Positions 1-6,543 of a DNA stretch of 6,674 nt are shown one piece after another (position 1 is the stretch's first letter; each line of letters starts with the position of its first letter). Below the pieces are notes generated by a model. It ran no database searches and was not told the origin of the DNA. It was given only the letters and a program-made list of their open reading frames with translations. Source of the stretch: Negativicoccus succinicivorans (GTDB taxonomy: Bacteria > Bacillota > Negativicutes > Veillonellales > Negativicoccaceae); NCBI RefSeq assembly GCF_018373335.1, contig NZ_JAHAHH010000072.1:1-6674 (forward strand), written 5' to 3'. A program made the position numbers and the translations under genes.

Positions 1-853
1 TCAGCAGCAGGATGCGTGTCAGGCGGCCGCGATTAAAAATACCGTCCAGCATCAGAAAAACGATCAGTATCGCCAGCGGCCATACGGAACCGCTTTGTCG
101 TTCCGGTTTCTCGACCCGTCCCGGCGTGCCTAAATCTTTCTCCGTGATACCGTATTCCTGCATCGTCACGCCGACCAACGCGCCGTAAGTTTGCAAGACG
201 CCCCGCTCAAATTGATTTTGCTTTGCGAAGGGGACAAAGTAACGATCTAAAATCTCGCCCGCTTTCGCGTCATTGAGCGCGCCTTCCATGCCGTAACCGA
301 CTTCAATGCGCACCTGCTTAGCGGACGGCACAACCAGGAGTAAAATGCCATTATTCTTCGCTTGATTGCCGATCCCCCAGCGTCGAAACAATTCGGTCGC
401 ATACACTTGCATATCCCCGTCGGGAATGCTCGGCATGGTCGCTACCACGACTTGGGCGCCGGTTTTATCTTCCAAAGCGCGCCCGACGGAGCGAATTTTG
501 TGAACCGTCGCACTCGACAGAATGCCCGCGAAATCCTGCGCGTAAATATCACCACGCAGTGCCAGATAAGGCGTTGTTACAGGCGCCGTCGGGACATTGT
601 CGGTAGCGGCGCCTGTCTGCGCGGGACCGGTCTGCCGCGGCGACGGCTGATGATTAGGCTGACTCGGCGCCAACCCCTGCTCCGCCGGCAGAGTATCCGT
701 CGCTTTCGGCCATAACGGCGAACGCTCCGCTGTCGCTACATCAGCAGCCGCTGCCGCGGGAACAATCGTCGCCATGACCAGCCAGCAAACGGTAACGAAC
801 CATATCCCCCACCTGCGCAGCACTTCCGTCGTGTGCACGCGCGTGTTTTCCAT
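1..853 (-). CDS. TPM-domain (YgcG-like) exported membrane protein, partial (C-terminus beyond the left edge)
   Basis: The reading frame is open from an ATG at 853 down to base 1, giving 284 codons without a stop. An AAGGA ribosome binding site sits at 863-867, 9 nt before the ATG. Residues 11-37 look like a signal peptide: basic R13-R14, a hydrophobic stretch from W15 to V31, then PAAAAAD as a likely cleavage region. Residues about 43-95 are a low-complexity linker rich in Pro, Gln, Thr and Ala. A TPM domain follows at about 102-235, with the family-typical WGIG (159-162), NNGILLLV (167-174) and RIEVGYGMEGAL (182-193). A hydrophobic segment (about 258-273) then begins a transmembrane helix, so the TPM domain should lie outside the cytoplasmic membrane. 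Homologues are variously described as phosphatase-like or as photosystem repair/envelope proteins; the biochemical role in bacteria is not settled. It follows lemA by 16 bp, so the two are surely cotranscribed. Many homologues end in a Gly/Ser-rich tail, which would be outside this window. Confidence 0.88.
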   Translation of the reverse strand, partial: MENTRVHTTEVLRRWGIWFVTVCWLVMATIVPAAAAADVATAERSPLWPKATDTLPAEQGLAPSQPNHQPSPRQTGPAQTGAATDNVPTAPVTTPYLALRGDIYAQDFAGILSSATVHKIRSVGRALEDKTGAQVVVATMPSIPDGDMQVYATELFRRWGIGNQAKNNGILLLVVPSAKQVRIEVGYGMEGALNDAKAGEILDRYFVPFAKQNQFERGVLQTYGALVGVTMQEYGITEKDLGTPGRVEKPERQSGSVWPLAILIVFLMLDGIFNRGRLTRILLL

Positions 854-869
854 CACCGCACGTCCTTAC

Positions 870-1424
870 TTAAAACTGAACTTGCGGCGGAGTTTGCGCG
901 CTTTCCGAAGCGCGGAAATAGTCACGGCTGCTGAAGCCCAACAATCCCGCCACGATATTCGTCGGGAATTGGCGAATCCGGGCATTGAACGCCTGTACGG
1001 TGCCGTTGTAATCACGGCGCGATGTGGCAATGCGGTTTTCCGTGCCGGCCAATTCGTCCTGCAACGCGCGGAAATTGGCGTCCGCTTTCAAATTCGGATA
1101 ATTTTCAACGACCATAAACAAACGTCCCAACGCGCTCTGCAGTTGCGCATCGGCTTCCGCTTTTTCGGCGACCGACTGCGCGCCCGCCATCTTGGCGCGA
1201 GCATTCGATACATTATCAAAGACCGCCTGCTCGTGTTGCGCATAGCCTTTGACCGTATTGACCAGGTTCGGAATCAAATCGTTGCGCCGTTGTAACTGCG
1301 TATCAACTTGCGCCCAGGCACCGTTGACCTGTTCATTCGCAGTAACCAGTCCGTTGTACTGGCCGATCGTCCAAAATCCCGCCAATGCGATGACTGCAAT
1401 GACTATCCACCAAATTCTTTTCAT
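870..1424 (-). CDS. lemA: LemA family protein
   Basis: The product is 184 aa, the normal length for the family. A single N-terminal membrane anchor (about residues 4-20, IWWIVIAVIALAGFWTI) is followed by a helical, coiled-coil-like body. Family signatures visible are YNGLV (23-27), RRNDLIPNLVNTVKGYA (46-62), ENYPNLKA (107-114), ENRIATSRRDYN (129-140) and FPTNIVAGLLGF (153-164). The start is set at the ATG at 1424 because GGAGGAGG (1430-1437) lies just upstream of it; a longer frame to a TTG at 1451 would put that site inside the gene. LemA proteins are membrane-anchored with an outward helical domain; their molecular function is unknown, though they recur beside TPM-domain proteins as here. 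The gene is first in a two-gene operon and has an extended -10 promoter about 44 bp upstream of the ATG. The family assignment is secure; the function is not. Confidence 0.95.
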   Translation of the reverse strand: MKRIWWIVIAVIALAGFWTIGQYNGLVTANEQVNGAWAQVDTQLQRRNDLIPNLVNTVKGYAQHEQAVFDNVSNARAKMAGAQSVAEKAEADAQLQSALGRLFMVVENYPNLKADANFRALQDELAGTENRIATSRRDYNGTVQAFNARIRQFPTNIVAGLLGFSSRDYFRASESAQTPPQVQF

Positions 1425-1467
1425 AATAGCCTCCTCCAGCTCTATAAACAAGAAATCATTTGACTAT

Positions 1468-1476
1468 ATTATACCA
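1468..1476 (-). promoter_or_regulatory. Extended -10 promoter of the lemA-TPM operon
   Basis: Read on the minus strand, TGGTATAAT spans 1476-1468, a perfect TATAAT with the TGN extension. Nothing close to TTGACA lies 16-18 bp upstream (GCAAGT at 1491-1496 is the 17-bp-spaced hexamer), so the promoter would rely on the extended -10. The predicted transcription start near 1461 gives a leader of about 37 nt before the lemA ATG at 1424. Confidence 0.6.
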
Positions 1477-1538
1477 TAATCGACTCTTTTACTTGCTCCA
1501 TGTACCCTTTATATCTTCTTTGTTTGTACCTTGTATCT

Positions 1539-1568
1539 GTTCACGTCGCACTCTTTGCTGACGTGAAC
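1539..1568. repeat. 9-bp perfect inverted repeat in the lemA upstream region
   Basis: GTTCACGTC (1539-1547) and GACGTGAAC (1560-1568) are exact reverse complements around a 12-nt spacer. There is no T-run on either side, so it is not an intrinsic terminator. It lies about 65 bp upstream of the lemA -10 box and downstream of the permease terminator. It could be an operator for a dimeric regulator or a remnant hairpin. The rest of the 1452-1648 gap shows no gene that I can support. Confidence 0.4.
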
Positions 1569-1648
1569 TCATTGCATTATCGGACCGTCACCGGTAATAA
1601 AAAGCGTTCTGTATAAATACGTACGAAGTGTAAAAGTATTTTATCGGT

Positions 1649-1690
1649 AAAAAACGGTAACTGCCATTCGCTACGCAGTTACCGTTTTTT
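1649..1690 (-). terminator. Intrinsic terminator after the APC permease gene
   Basis: A 16-bp perfect stem is formed by 1649-1664 (AAAAAACGGTAACTGC) and 1675-1690 around a 10-nt loop. On the minus strand the hairpin ends in six T. It begins 2 bp after the permease stop codon (1693-1695). The structure is symmetrical and would also stop plus-strand transcription. Confidence 0.9.
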
Positions 1691-1692
1691 AT

Positions 1693-3048
1693 TTATTCTT
1701 TTAAGACCGGCGGTTTATGTTGCAGTCCGCGCGTGGAAACGAGCAGGTAGATCAAGCCGACGAAGAGCCACACCGCGCCGACGATCAAACAGGTCGTGGA
1801 AAGGTTCGCCCACAAATATGCGCACACGGCGAAACCGATGAGCGGCGCGAGGAAGTAACGGAATATTTGCCGTTCTTTTTTACGCCAGAAGTAGTACACA
1901 ATGACCGCGAGATTGACGCACATAAAACCGAACAAACCGCCGAAATTCAGAAGTTCGGTCACAATCGGAATGTCGAGGAAAATCGCGCCGAATACGCCGA
2001 TCGCCGCCATAATCAAAATATTGTACGTCGGCGTTTTGTACTTCGAATGCAAATGCGCGAAAAAAGTTTTCGGCAGCAAACCGTCGCGTCCCATGCCGTA
2101 CAAAAGACGGGCCGCGCTGGACTGACCGGCAAGTCCCGCCGTCATCGTGGAGATAATGACCGCAATCGTATAGGTAATGGCGAGCCATTCGCCGCCGGCG
2201 AGCTGCGCCACTTCAAAAAGCGCCGTGTCCTGCGAGGCAAAGGTCGTGTAATCCGGCCAGACGAGCTGCGCCAGGTAAGCCTGCAAGATAAAGATCAGGC
2301 CTCCGAGAAGGCAAGCCGCCATTGCCGCGACACCGATATCTTTCTCCGGACGAACCGCTTCTTCCGCCATCGTCGTAATCGAATCAAATCCCAGAAACGA
2401 GAAGCAGGCAATCGCCGCGCCCGCTACCAGCGCGGAAATCGAGTGCGCGCTTTCCGGATGAAACGGTGCGGCCGAAATCAATGTGCCCGCGCCGACACCG
2501 TTTGTCAGCGCCCATGCGCACATGGCGCAAAACAGAAAAACAATGACGCCCATGACTCCGACTAAGAGCATGTTCGTTTTCGCCGCGATATCCACGCCGA
2601 AATAGTTGACGACGGTGGTCACCAACGCGATGCCGAGCACATACACATAGTACGGAATCGCAGGAAATGTCGAGTGCGCATACGCCGCCCCGACCATAAA
2701 AACAATCAACGGCACCAAGACATAGTCCAAAAACATCGCCCAGCCCGCAAAAAATCCGAGATAGGGATTAATCCCTTTTTCCGTATACGAGTACGTCGAA
2801 CCGGCCACCGGGAACGCATTGGCCATCTTACCGTAGCTCATCGCGGTAAAAAGCATCGCGACCATCGCAATGACGTACGCGAGCGCCAAAGTGCCCCCCG
2901 TCGTCGCTGTCGCATAGCCGTAAATATAGGCCGGCGCGATCGGCGTCATAAACGCGATACCGTAAATAATTAAATCTTTACGCGTCAACACCCTTTTCAA
3001 TGTCTGATCATACCCTGTTCCAACAACGTTACCGTTCGGTTCCGCCAT
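1693..3048 (-). CDS. APC-superfamily amino acid/polyamine permease (PuuP-like)
   Basis: The product is a 451-aa integral membrane protein with about 12 hydrophobic segments (roughly 26-46, 50-72, 96-118, 133-150, 158-180, 203-222, 238-262, 285-308, 343-360, 363-387, 398-415, 418-437) and hydrophilic ends, the APC layout. From memory it aligns well with the E. coli putrescine importer PuuP: the SYGK...FP.AGS.Y.Y..K.INP stretch (71-95), CFSFLGFDSITTMAEE (215-230) and RLLYGMGRDGLLP (314-326) match closely. It should import an amino acid or polyamine by ion symport; the substrate cannot be read from the sequence. The ATG at 3048 is chosen because AAGGAGG (3056-3062) is 7 nt from it but only 1 nt from the upstream ATG at 3054. 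The gene is monocistronic by its signals: its own promoter, a terminator 2 bp after the stop, and the racemase terminator upstream. Confidence 0.9.
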   Translation of the reverse strand: MAEPNGNVVGTGYDQTLKRVLTRKDLIIYGIAFMTPIAPAYIYGYATATTGGTLALAYVIAMVAMLFTAMSYGKMANAFPVAGSTYSYTEKGINPYLGFFAGWAMFLDYVLVPLIVFMVGAAYAHSTFPAIPYYVYVLGIALVTTVVNYFGVDIAAKTNMLLVGVMGVIVFLFCAMCAWALTNGVGAGTLISAAPFHPESAHSISALVAGAAIACFSFLGFDSITTMAEEAVRPEKDIGVAAMAACLLGGLIFILQAYLAQLVWPDYTTFASQDTALFEVAQLAGGEWLAITYTIAVIISTMTAGLAGQSSAARLLYGMGRDGLLPKTFFAHLHSKYKTPTYNILIMAAIGVFGAIFLDIPIVTELLNFGGLFGFMCVNLAVIVYYFWRKKERQIFRYFLAPLIGFAVCAYLWANLSTTCLIVGAVWLFVGLIYLLVSTRGLQHKPPVLKE

Positions 3049-3077
3049 GCCCATCCCTCCTTAGCTGTAATAATCAG

Positions 3078-3086
3078 AGTATACCA
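3078..3086 (-). promoter_or_regulatory. Extended -10 promoter of the APC permease gene
   Basis: On the minus strand TGGTATACT covers 3086-3078, a near-consensus -10 with the TGN extension. The hexamer 17 bp upstream is TCGTTC (3101-3106), a weak -35. The block at about 3107-3135 is very A/T-rich and could act as an UP element. The predicted start near 3071 leaves a leader of about 23 nt before the ATG at 3048, carrying the AAGGAGG site. Confidence 0.6.
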
Positions 3087-3171
3087 TAATAAACAGATTA
3101 GAACGACTAAAATAATTTTATTCATTATAAATAATATGACTTCTGTCGTCACCGTACCTCATTTCAAAAAC

Positions 3172-3194
3172 AAAAAAGAGCCCGCAGGCTCTTT
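3172..3194 (-). terminator. Intrinsic terminator after the racemase-family gene
   Basis: AAAGAGCC (3175-3182) pairs with GGCTCTTT (3187-3194) around a CGCA loop. On the minus strand the stem ends in six T (3177-3172). The stem's upstream arm overlaps the last bases of the gene, whose TAA stop is 3195-3193, so termination is tightly coupled to the end of the coding region. It separates the racemase gene from the permease gene. Confidence 0.88.
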
Positions 3195-3897
3195 ATTCAC
3201 ACGTGTACAACTCCCGCAGGCAGGCCCGTGCCAACGCCGCCAACGACGACACCGCACGCTGATCCGGAAGTTGCGCCGCGCCGTACGCCAACGGCAACTC
3301 CGTGCAGGCCAGTACGAGCGGCACATCGTTTTCACGCCACAAAAGTTCCGCCGCCTGACGCAAGCGTTCGCCCGCCAGCGTGAAATTGCCGGATTTGATG
3401 TAGCGCAACGACTCCTCCGCCCACTCACCGGCAAGCGGCAACGGATCGTATAACGCAAAGCCTCGTTCCGCCGCTTTTTTCTGGTACAAACCGGAGCGCA
3501 ATGTTCCCTGTGTTCCCAAAAGCCAAGCCCCTTTAGGCGAAAGCTTCGCCGCCTCCGCCAACGTCACGTCCATGATATTGATCAGAGGCGCTGTGAGTTC
3601 ACCGGCGAATTGTTCAATGAAATAATGCGCCGAATTGCATGGTGCGCAAAGCACGTCCGCGCCCCATGTGATCAGCTTTTCAAAGTCGTCTCGCATTTGC
3701 GGGCCGGGATCTGCTCCTTTGCCGAGCATGGCCGCGCTGCGATCAGGCAAATCCGTGTCGCCGAGCATAATTACCGTCGGATGCTCTTGATCCGTTTCCG
3801 CCGGCGCGTATACCGCAAGCAGACGCAAAAATTCCGCCGCTGCCGCCGGCCCCATCCCACCGAGCACGCCTAATACTTTACCGTTCTTTTTAACCAT
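3193..3897 (-). CDS. Aspartate/glutamate racemase family protein
   Basis: The 234-aa product has the full length of the two-domain, cofactor-independent Asp/Glu racemase family. The N-terminus carries LGVLGGMGP (9-17). The two catalytic cysteines of the family are present: C87 in APCNSAH (85-91) and C198 in LACTELPL (196-203), one per pseudo-symmetric domain. A cytosolic enzyme interconverting L- and D- forms of aspartate or another amino acid is expected; substrate specificity cannot be read here, and some relatives (YgeA/RacX type) prefer other amino acids. The ATG at 3897 is preferred over the one at 3903 because GGAAG (3904-3908) directly abuts the latter and leaves 6 nt to the former. 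The gene has a good promoter (3929-3957) and ends in a terminator, so it appears monocistronic. The downstream neighbour is an amino acid/polyamine permease under its own promoter. Confidence 0.9.
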   Translation of the reverse strand: MVKKNGKVLGVLGGMGPAAAAEFLRLLAVYAPAETDQEHPTVIMLGDTDLPDRSAAMLGKGADPGPQMRDDFEKLITWGADVLCAPCNSAHYFIEQFAGELTAPLINIMDVTLAEAAKLSPKGAWLLGTQGTLRSGLYQKKAAERGFALYDPLPLAGEWAEESLRYIKSGNFTLAGERLRQAAELLWRENDVPLVLACTELPLAYGAAQLPDQRAVSSLAALARACLRELYTCE

Positions 3898-3928
3898 ATT
3901 CATCTTCCGTTTCTTTTATTTTACATTT

Positions 3929-3957
3929 ATCTTACCTTTTTACTTTAACGAATGCAA
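3929..3957 (-). promoter_or_regulatory. Sigma-A type promoter of the racemase-family gene
   Basis: On the minus strand TTGCAT (3957-3952) and TAAGAT (3934-3929) are separated by exactly 17 bp. Each matches the TTGACA/TATAAT consensus at 4-5 of 6 positions. The predicted start near 3922 gives a leader of about 25 nt. Unlike the other promoters in the window it has a recognisable -35 and no TGN extension. Confidence 0.6.
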
Positions 3958-3982
3958 TGATAACCGAAATGTATACAAAAAT

Positions 3983-4016
3983 AAAAAAGAGACCGCCGTC
4001 ATGACGGTCTCTTTTT
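3983..4016 (-). terminator. Intrinsic terminator after the amidase gene
   Basis: AAAAAGAGACCG (3984-3995) pairs with CGGTCTCTTTTT (4005-4016) around a 9-nt loop; on the minus strand it ends in six T. It starts 27 bp after the stop codon of the amidase gene. The left arm on the plus strand carries an extra 3 nt: without it, GAGACCGTCATGACGGTCTC would be a perfect palindrome. The arms closely resemble the rRNA terminator at 6544-6574. Confidence 0.9.
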
Positions 4017-4043
4017 GCATTTCCCAACATAAATTTTTCCTTT

Positions 4044-4943
4044 TTATCCGATCAACGGTTTTTTATTCAACACTTTCGGCGTGCCGACACGGAAACTGTC
4101 ACCACCGGCTTCTTCCACAAGGCAAGCCTGGTTGGCGCAGAGATATCCCTGAATGGACATATACATCGCGGTATCCGTGTAGTCCAGGCCGTACGCATTG
4201 CTGATCAGACGATGCAATTCCAAATATCCCGCGCGAATCGCGTCATCGCACGTCGGTCCGCAGGTATTGACAAAGTACGCATCTTTGGTTTCCGTAACCG
4301 CCCAATTCAGCTTGAAATTTTTCAAAAGACGCACACGCACGATCACTTCACCGGCGATTTCAATGCCGTTGCCGCAGACTTCACCGTCCGCCATCGTGGC
4401 ATGCAGATCACCCATCGCCAGCAGGCCGCCTTTAACACGTACCGGGAACCAAACCGTTACGCCTTTTTGGATGATGCGGCTATCCATATTGCCGCCGTGA
4501 TTTCCCACAAAACCGGTAGAGATTTCTTTTTCATCGGTCGCGACACCGATCACGCCGACCATCGTGTCCAACGGCCATACCATATCATTGGCGTCCCAAT
4601 GCACCAAGCCGTTTTCAATGCGCATGATATGCGTGCGCAACTCGCTTTTTTCACAAAACGGACCGCATTCGGGAATCGAACATACCGCGCCCTGGTCGGC
4701 CACCGTGACATCCAAAATATCAACCGCCAGCGCGTCGCCCGGTTCCGCGCCTTCGATGTAAAGCGGACCGGTCGCCGGATTCGTATGTTGCCAATCCACC
4801 GTTTCCGCAATATTCGTCGGCTTTTGCACCTGACCGTCGTAGCAGTCTTTGGTAATAAATTTGACCACTTCCCCCGGTTGTGCTGTCGCAACCGGCTGCA
4901 TATCGGGAGTAAACTTGTAAATACATTCTCTGATCTCTTGCAT
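4044..4943 (-). CDS. Acetamidase/formamidase family (FmdA/AmdA) amidohydrolase
   Basis: The 299-aa product is of normal length for the compact bacterial acetamidase/formamidase family, which hydrolyses short amides to ammonia and the carboxylate in the cytosol, using a bound metal. Family signatures in order are NPATGPLYIEGAEPGDAL (55-72), GNHGGNMDSR (147-156; H149, D154), GDLHATMADGEVCGNGIE (178-195; D179, H181) and a C-terminal helical region. The start at 4943 is supported by AAAGGAGG at 4951-4958, 7 nt upstream. It lies 77 bp after the antiporter-like gene with no terminator and no convincing promoter in the gap, so the two are probably cotranscribed; the unit ends at the terminator at 3983-4016. 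The protein has ten cysteines (7, 34, 88, 93, 97, 190, 228, 232, 269, 274), many for a cytosolic enzyme of this size. The exact substrate (acetamide, formamide or another amide) is not determinable; the family call is firm. Confidence 0.9.
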   Translation of the reverse strand: MQEIRECIYKFTPDMQPVATAQPGEVVKFITKDCYDGQVQKPTNIAETVDWQHTNPATGPLYIEGAEPGDALAVDILDVTVADQGAVCSIPECGPFCEKSELRTHIMRIENGLVHWDANDMVWPLDTMVGVIGVATDEKEISTGFVGNHGGNMDSRIIQKGVTVWFPVRVKGGLLAMGDLHATMADGEVCGNGIEIAGEVIVRVRLLKNFKLNWAVTETKDAYFVNTCGPTCDDAIRAGYLELHRLISNAYGLDYTDTAMYMSIQGYLCANQACLVEEAGGDSFRVGTPKVLNKKPLIG

Positions 4944-5020
4944 GGAACTTCCTCCTTTACCATATCACTGTAAATTTGCTACACACTACTATCTTGCCCA
5001 ACATCACCTTTGCCGGAAAA

Positions 5021-6466
5021 CTAGAATACAAAACCCGCGATTAAATACATCACGGCGGAAATTGCCGCAAAGATAACGGAGTAAGCAACGCAAGTCGATG
5101 CGTGATAACCCGGTTTTAAGCCGAATACTGATGAAGTCAACATCGTGTAATCGCAAATGTAACACATATTGCAACCGAAACCGCCGGCCGAAATAATCGC
5201 CGCCCCTACCAGGTACGGATTGGCTCCGACGGTCAATGATACCGGAATCAAAATCGGGAACGTAATTAAGATCAGCCCCCAATTAAGCGACATGATGCAT
5301 TCTGAGATACAAAATACGACAAACACGAGGAAAGGTAATAAATTAGGATTGACGAAGGTCTGCACCACATTTGCCAAGTAATCGATATATCCCAGGTTCA
5401 CCAACACGTCATTGAGCATGTACGACACGCAGAACAAAATGATCAAACTCATAAAATCAGCAAAACCGGCGATCAGACATTCTTCAATATCTTCCGATTG
5501 AATAATGTTGCGCAATAAGTAGTAACCGATCGTCACCGGTAAAACCACCAGCATCGCCGGCACCGTATCGAATTCAAAATAGCAAACCACGCCCATCAAG
5601 AAAACAATCGGCAGGAAAAAGTCCAGCAGTCCGCCCTCTTTTTTACCAGGAACCTGCTCTTCCATATTTTCAATCGGCACGTAGTATTCTTTCCGTTGCG
5701 TTTTCAAGCCGCCCAATCGCGGTAAATAGCCGGCGGCAAAAAGAAATGTGCCGATCATGGAAACGATCGCATAGAAACTGAACGGTATGGAGCGGAAAAA
5801 CGCCATCATGCCGTTGCCGTTTTCGGCAAGCCCCGCCGAAGCAAACACACCGCCTAAAAACGCCGCCCATGAAGTAATCGGAAACAGTACACGCAACGGT
5901 TCCGCCAAAGTATGGATCAAGTATGCGCCGTCTTCCCGCGGAGCGTCCAATTCATCATACATAGGCGCCATAATACTACCGCCGATCGTAACCGTCATAT
6001 AATCGTCAAAAAATAGCGGAAATTGCATAAGCCAAGTCGCCATATTTAATTGCCGCGCCGATTTTACTTTACGTTTAACCAATCTTGCAAACGCATGCAA
6101 TGCGCCGGTTTTACCAAGAAGTTTTGTAAATACGTTCAAAAAGCAGCACATCAGAACAATCCACAAAAAATCTTCATCCGCCATGGTCTTATACAACTGC
6201 TCTTTAAATCCGTCTACTACACCGATTCCTGTATTTAACGCCACTCCCAACATGGTGGCAAAAATCAGCGTCTCCAAAATACGTTTCGTCAGCAACGTAT
6301 AGTAGAGGATGTATACGATTAATAAAGTCCCTATCCCTTCCGGCAAATGATCTTTTCCCGGCGTCAGAAATACGGCTCCCAATAAAAGCAAAAAGGTAAG
6401 TCCGTAGCTCATGCATTTGTGCAAAGCGGAATCAGGATTCAATAAAGTTTTGTATAAAGACCGCAT
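5021..6466 (-). CDS. NhaC-type Na+/H+ antiporter family transporter (divergent)
   Basis: The 481-aa product is a polytopic membrane protein with long hydrophobic segments throughout and one hydrophilic loop at about 252-282. It looks like the NhaC-type Na+/H+ antiporter family (PF03553-like) by MQFPLFFDDYMTVTIGGSIMAPMYDEL (147-173), which carries the paired aspartates D154-D155, by HTLAEPLRVLFPITSW (185-200) and by the C-terminal DYTMLTSS region (439-446). Some relatives transport organic anions or amino acids, so the cargo is open. The start is the ATG at 6466: GGAGG (6474-6478) is 7 nt upstream, and the predicted -10 box (6494-6499) falls inside the longer frame that begins at 6508. The stop is TAG at 5023-5021. 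Downstream is the amidase, likely in the same transcript; upstream is the end of an rRNA operon with its own terminator. Oddity: C432, C435 and C438 form CxxCxxC where NhaC proteins usually have a GDxxSPxSDTT-like motif. Confidence 0.82.
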   Translation of the reverse strand: MRSLYKTLLNPDSALHKCMSYGLTFLLLLGAVFLTPGKDHLPEGIGTLLIVYILYYTLLTKRILETLIFATMLGVALNTGIGVVDGFKEQLYKTMADEDFLWIVLMCCFLNVFTKLLGKTGALHAFARLVKRKVKSARQLNMATWLMQFPLFFDDYMTVTIGGSIMAPMYDELDAPREDGAYLIHTLAEPLRVLFPITSWAAFLGGVFASAGLAENGNGMMAFFRSIPFSFYAIVSMIGTFLFAAGYLPRLGGLKTQRKEYYVPIENMEEQVPGKKEGGLLDFFLPIVFLMGVVCYFEFDTVPAMLVVLPVTIGYYLLRNIIQSEDIEECLIAGFADFMSLIILFCVSYMLNDVLVNLGYIDYLANVVQTFVNPNLLPFLVFVVFCISECIMSLNWGLILITFPILIPVSLTVGANPYLVGAAIISAGGFGCNMCYICDYTMLTSSVFGLKPGYHASTCVAYSVIFAAISAVMYLIAGFVF

Positions 6467-6493
6467 GGTAAAACCTCCATCCTTTTCTTCTGT

Positions 6494-6502
6494 AGTATAC
6501 CA
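6494..6502 (-). promoter_or_regulatory. Extended -10 promoter of the antiporter-amidase unit
   Basis: On the minus strand TGGTATACT spans 6502-6494, identical to the box of the permease gene. The hexamer 17 bp upstream is TTTTCT (6517-6522), a poor -35, within an A/T-rich stretch that runs to the rRNA terminator. The predicted start near 6487 gives a leader of about 21 nt to the ATG at 6466, with the GGAGG site inside it. Confidence 0.6.
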
Positions 6503-6543
6503 AATCATTGAAACAAAGAAAATTCCAAAAACAACTATTAAAT

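Noticed and set aside
785..853. Possible twin-arginine signal in the TPM-domain protein (R13-R14)
   Set aside because: The residues around the RR pair (VLRRWGIWF) do not match the S/T-RR-x-F-L-K pattern, and the following hydrophobic stretch fits an ordinary Sec signal peptide.
774..1295. Plus-strand open frame (173 codons) opposite lemA and the start of the TPM gene
   Set aside because: It spans the junction of two convincing minus-strand genes and its translation has no family features.
1615..1626. Short palindromic TACGTA/CGTACG stretch
   Set aside because: Too short and without a partner or position that would mark it as a site; expected by chance.
1717..2565. Long plus-strand open frame (282 codons) opposite the permease gene
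   Set aside because: Its translation is rich in Arg, His, Gln and charged residues with no recognisable domain, and the minus-strand frame encodes a clear 12-segment APC permease with a ribosome binding site, promoter and terminator. It is a by-product of codon use on the opposite strand.
4212..4973. Long plus-strand open frame (253 codons) opposite the amidase gene
   Set aside because: No ribosome binding site or known family, an Arg/His/Phe-rich composition typical of antisense frames, and full overlap with a well-supported FmdA/AmdA gene.
4944..5020. Separate promoter for the amidase in the 77-bp gap
   Set aside because: TTGGGC with a 17-bp spacer leads only to CAAATT, a poor -10, and the TGATATGG stretch has no -35 and lies too close to the ribosome binding site. 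Cotranscription with the upstream gene is more likely.
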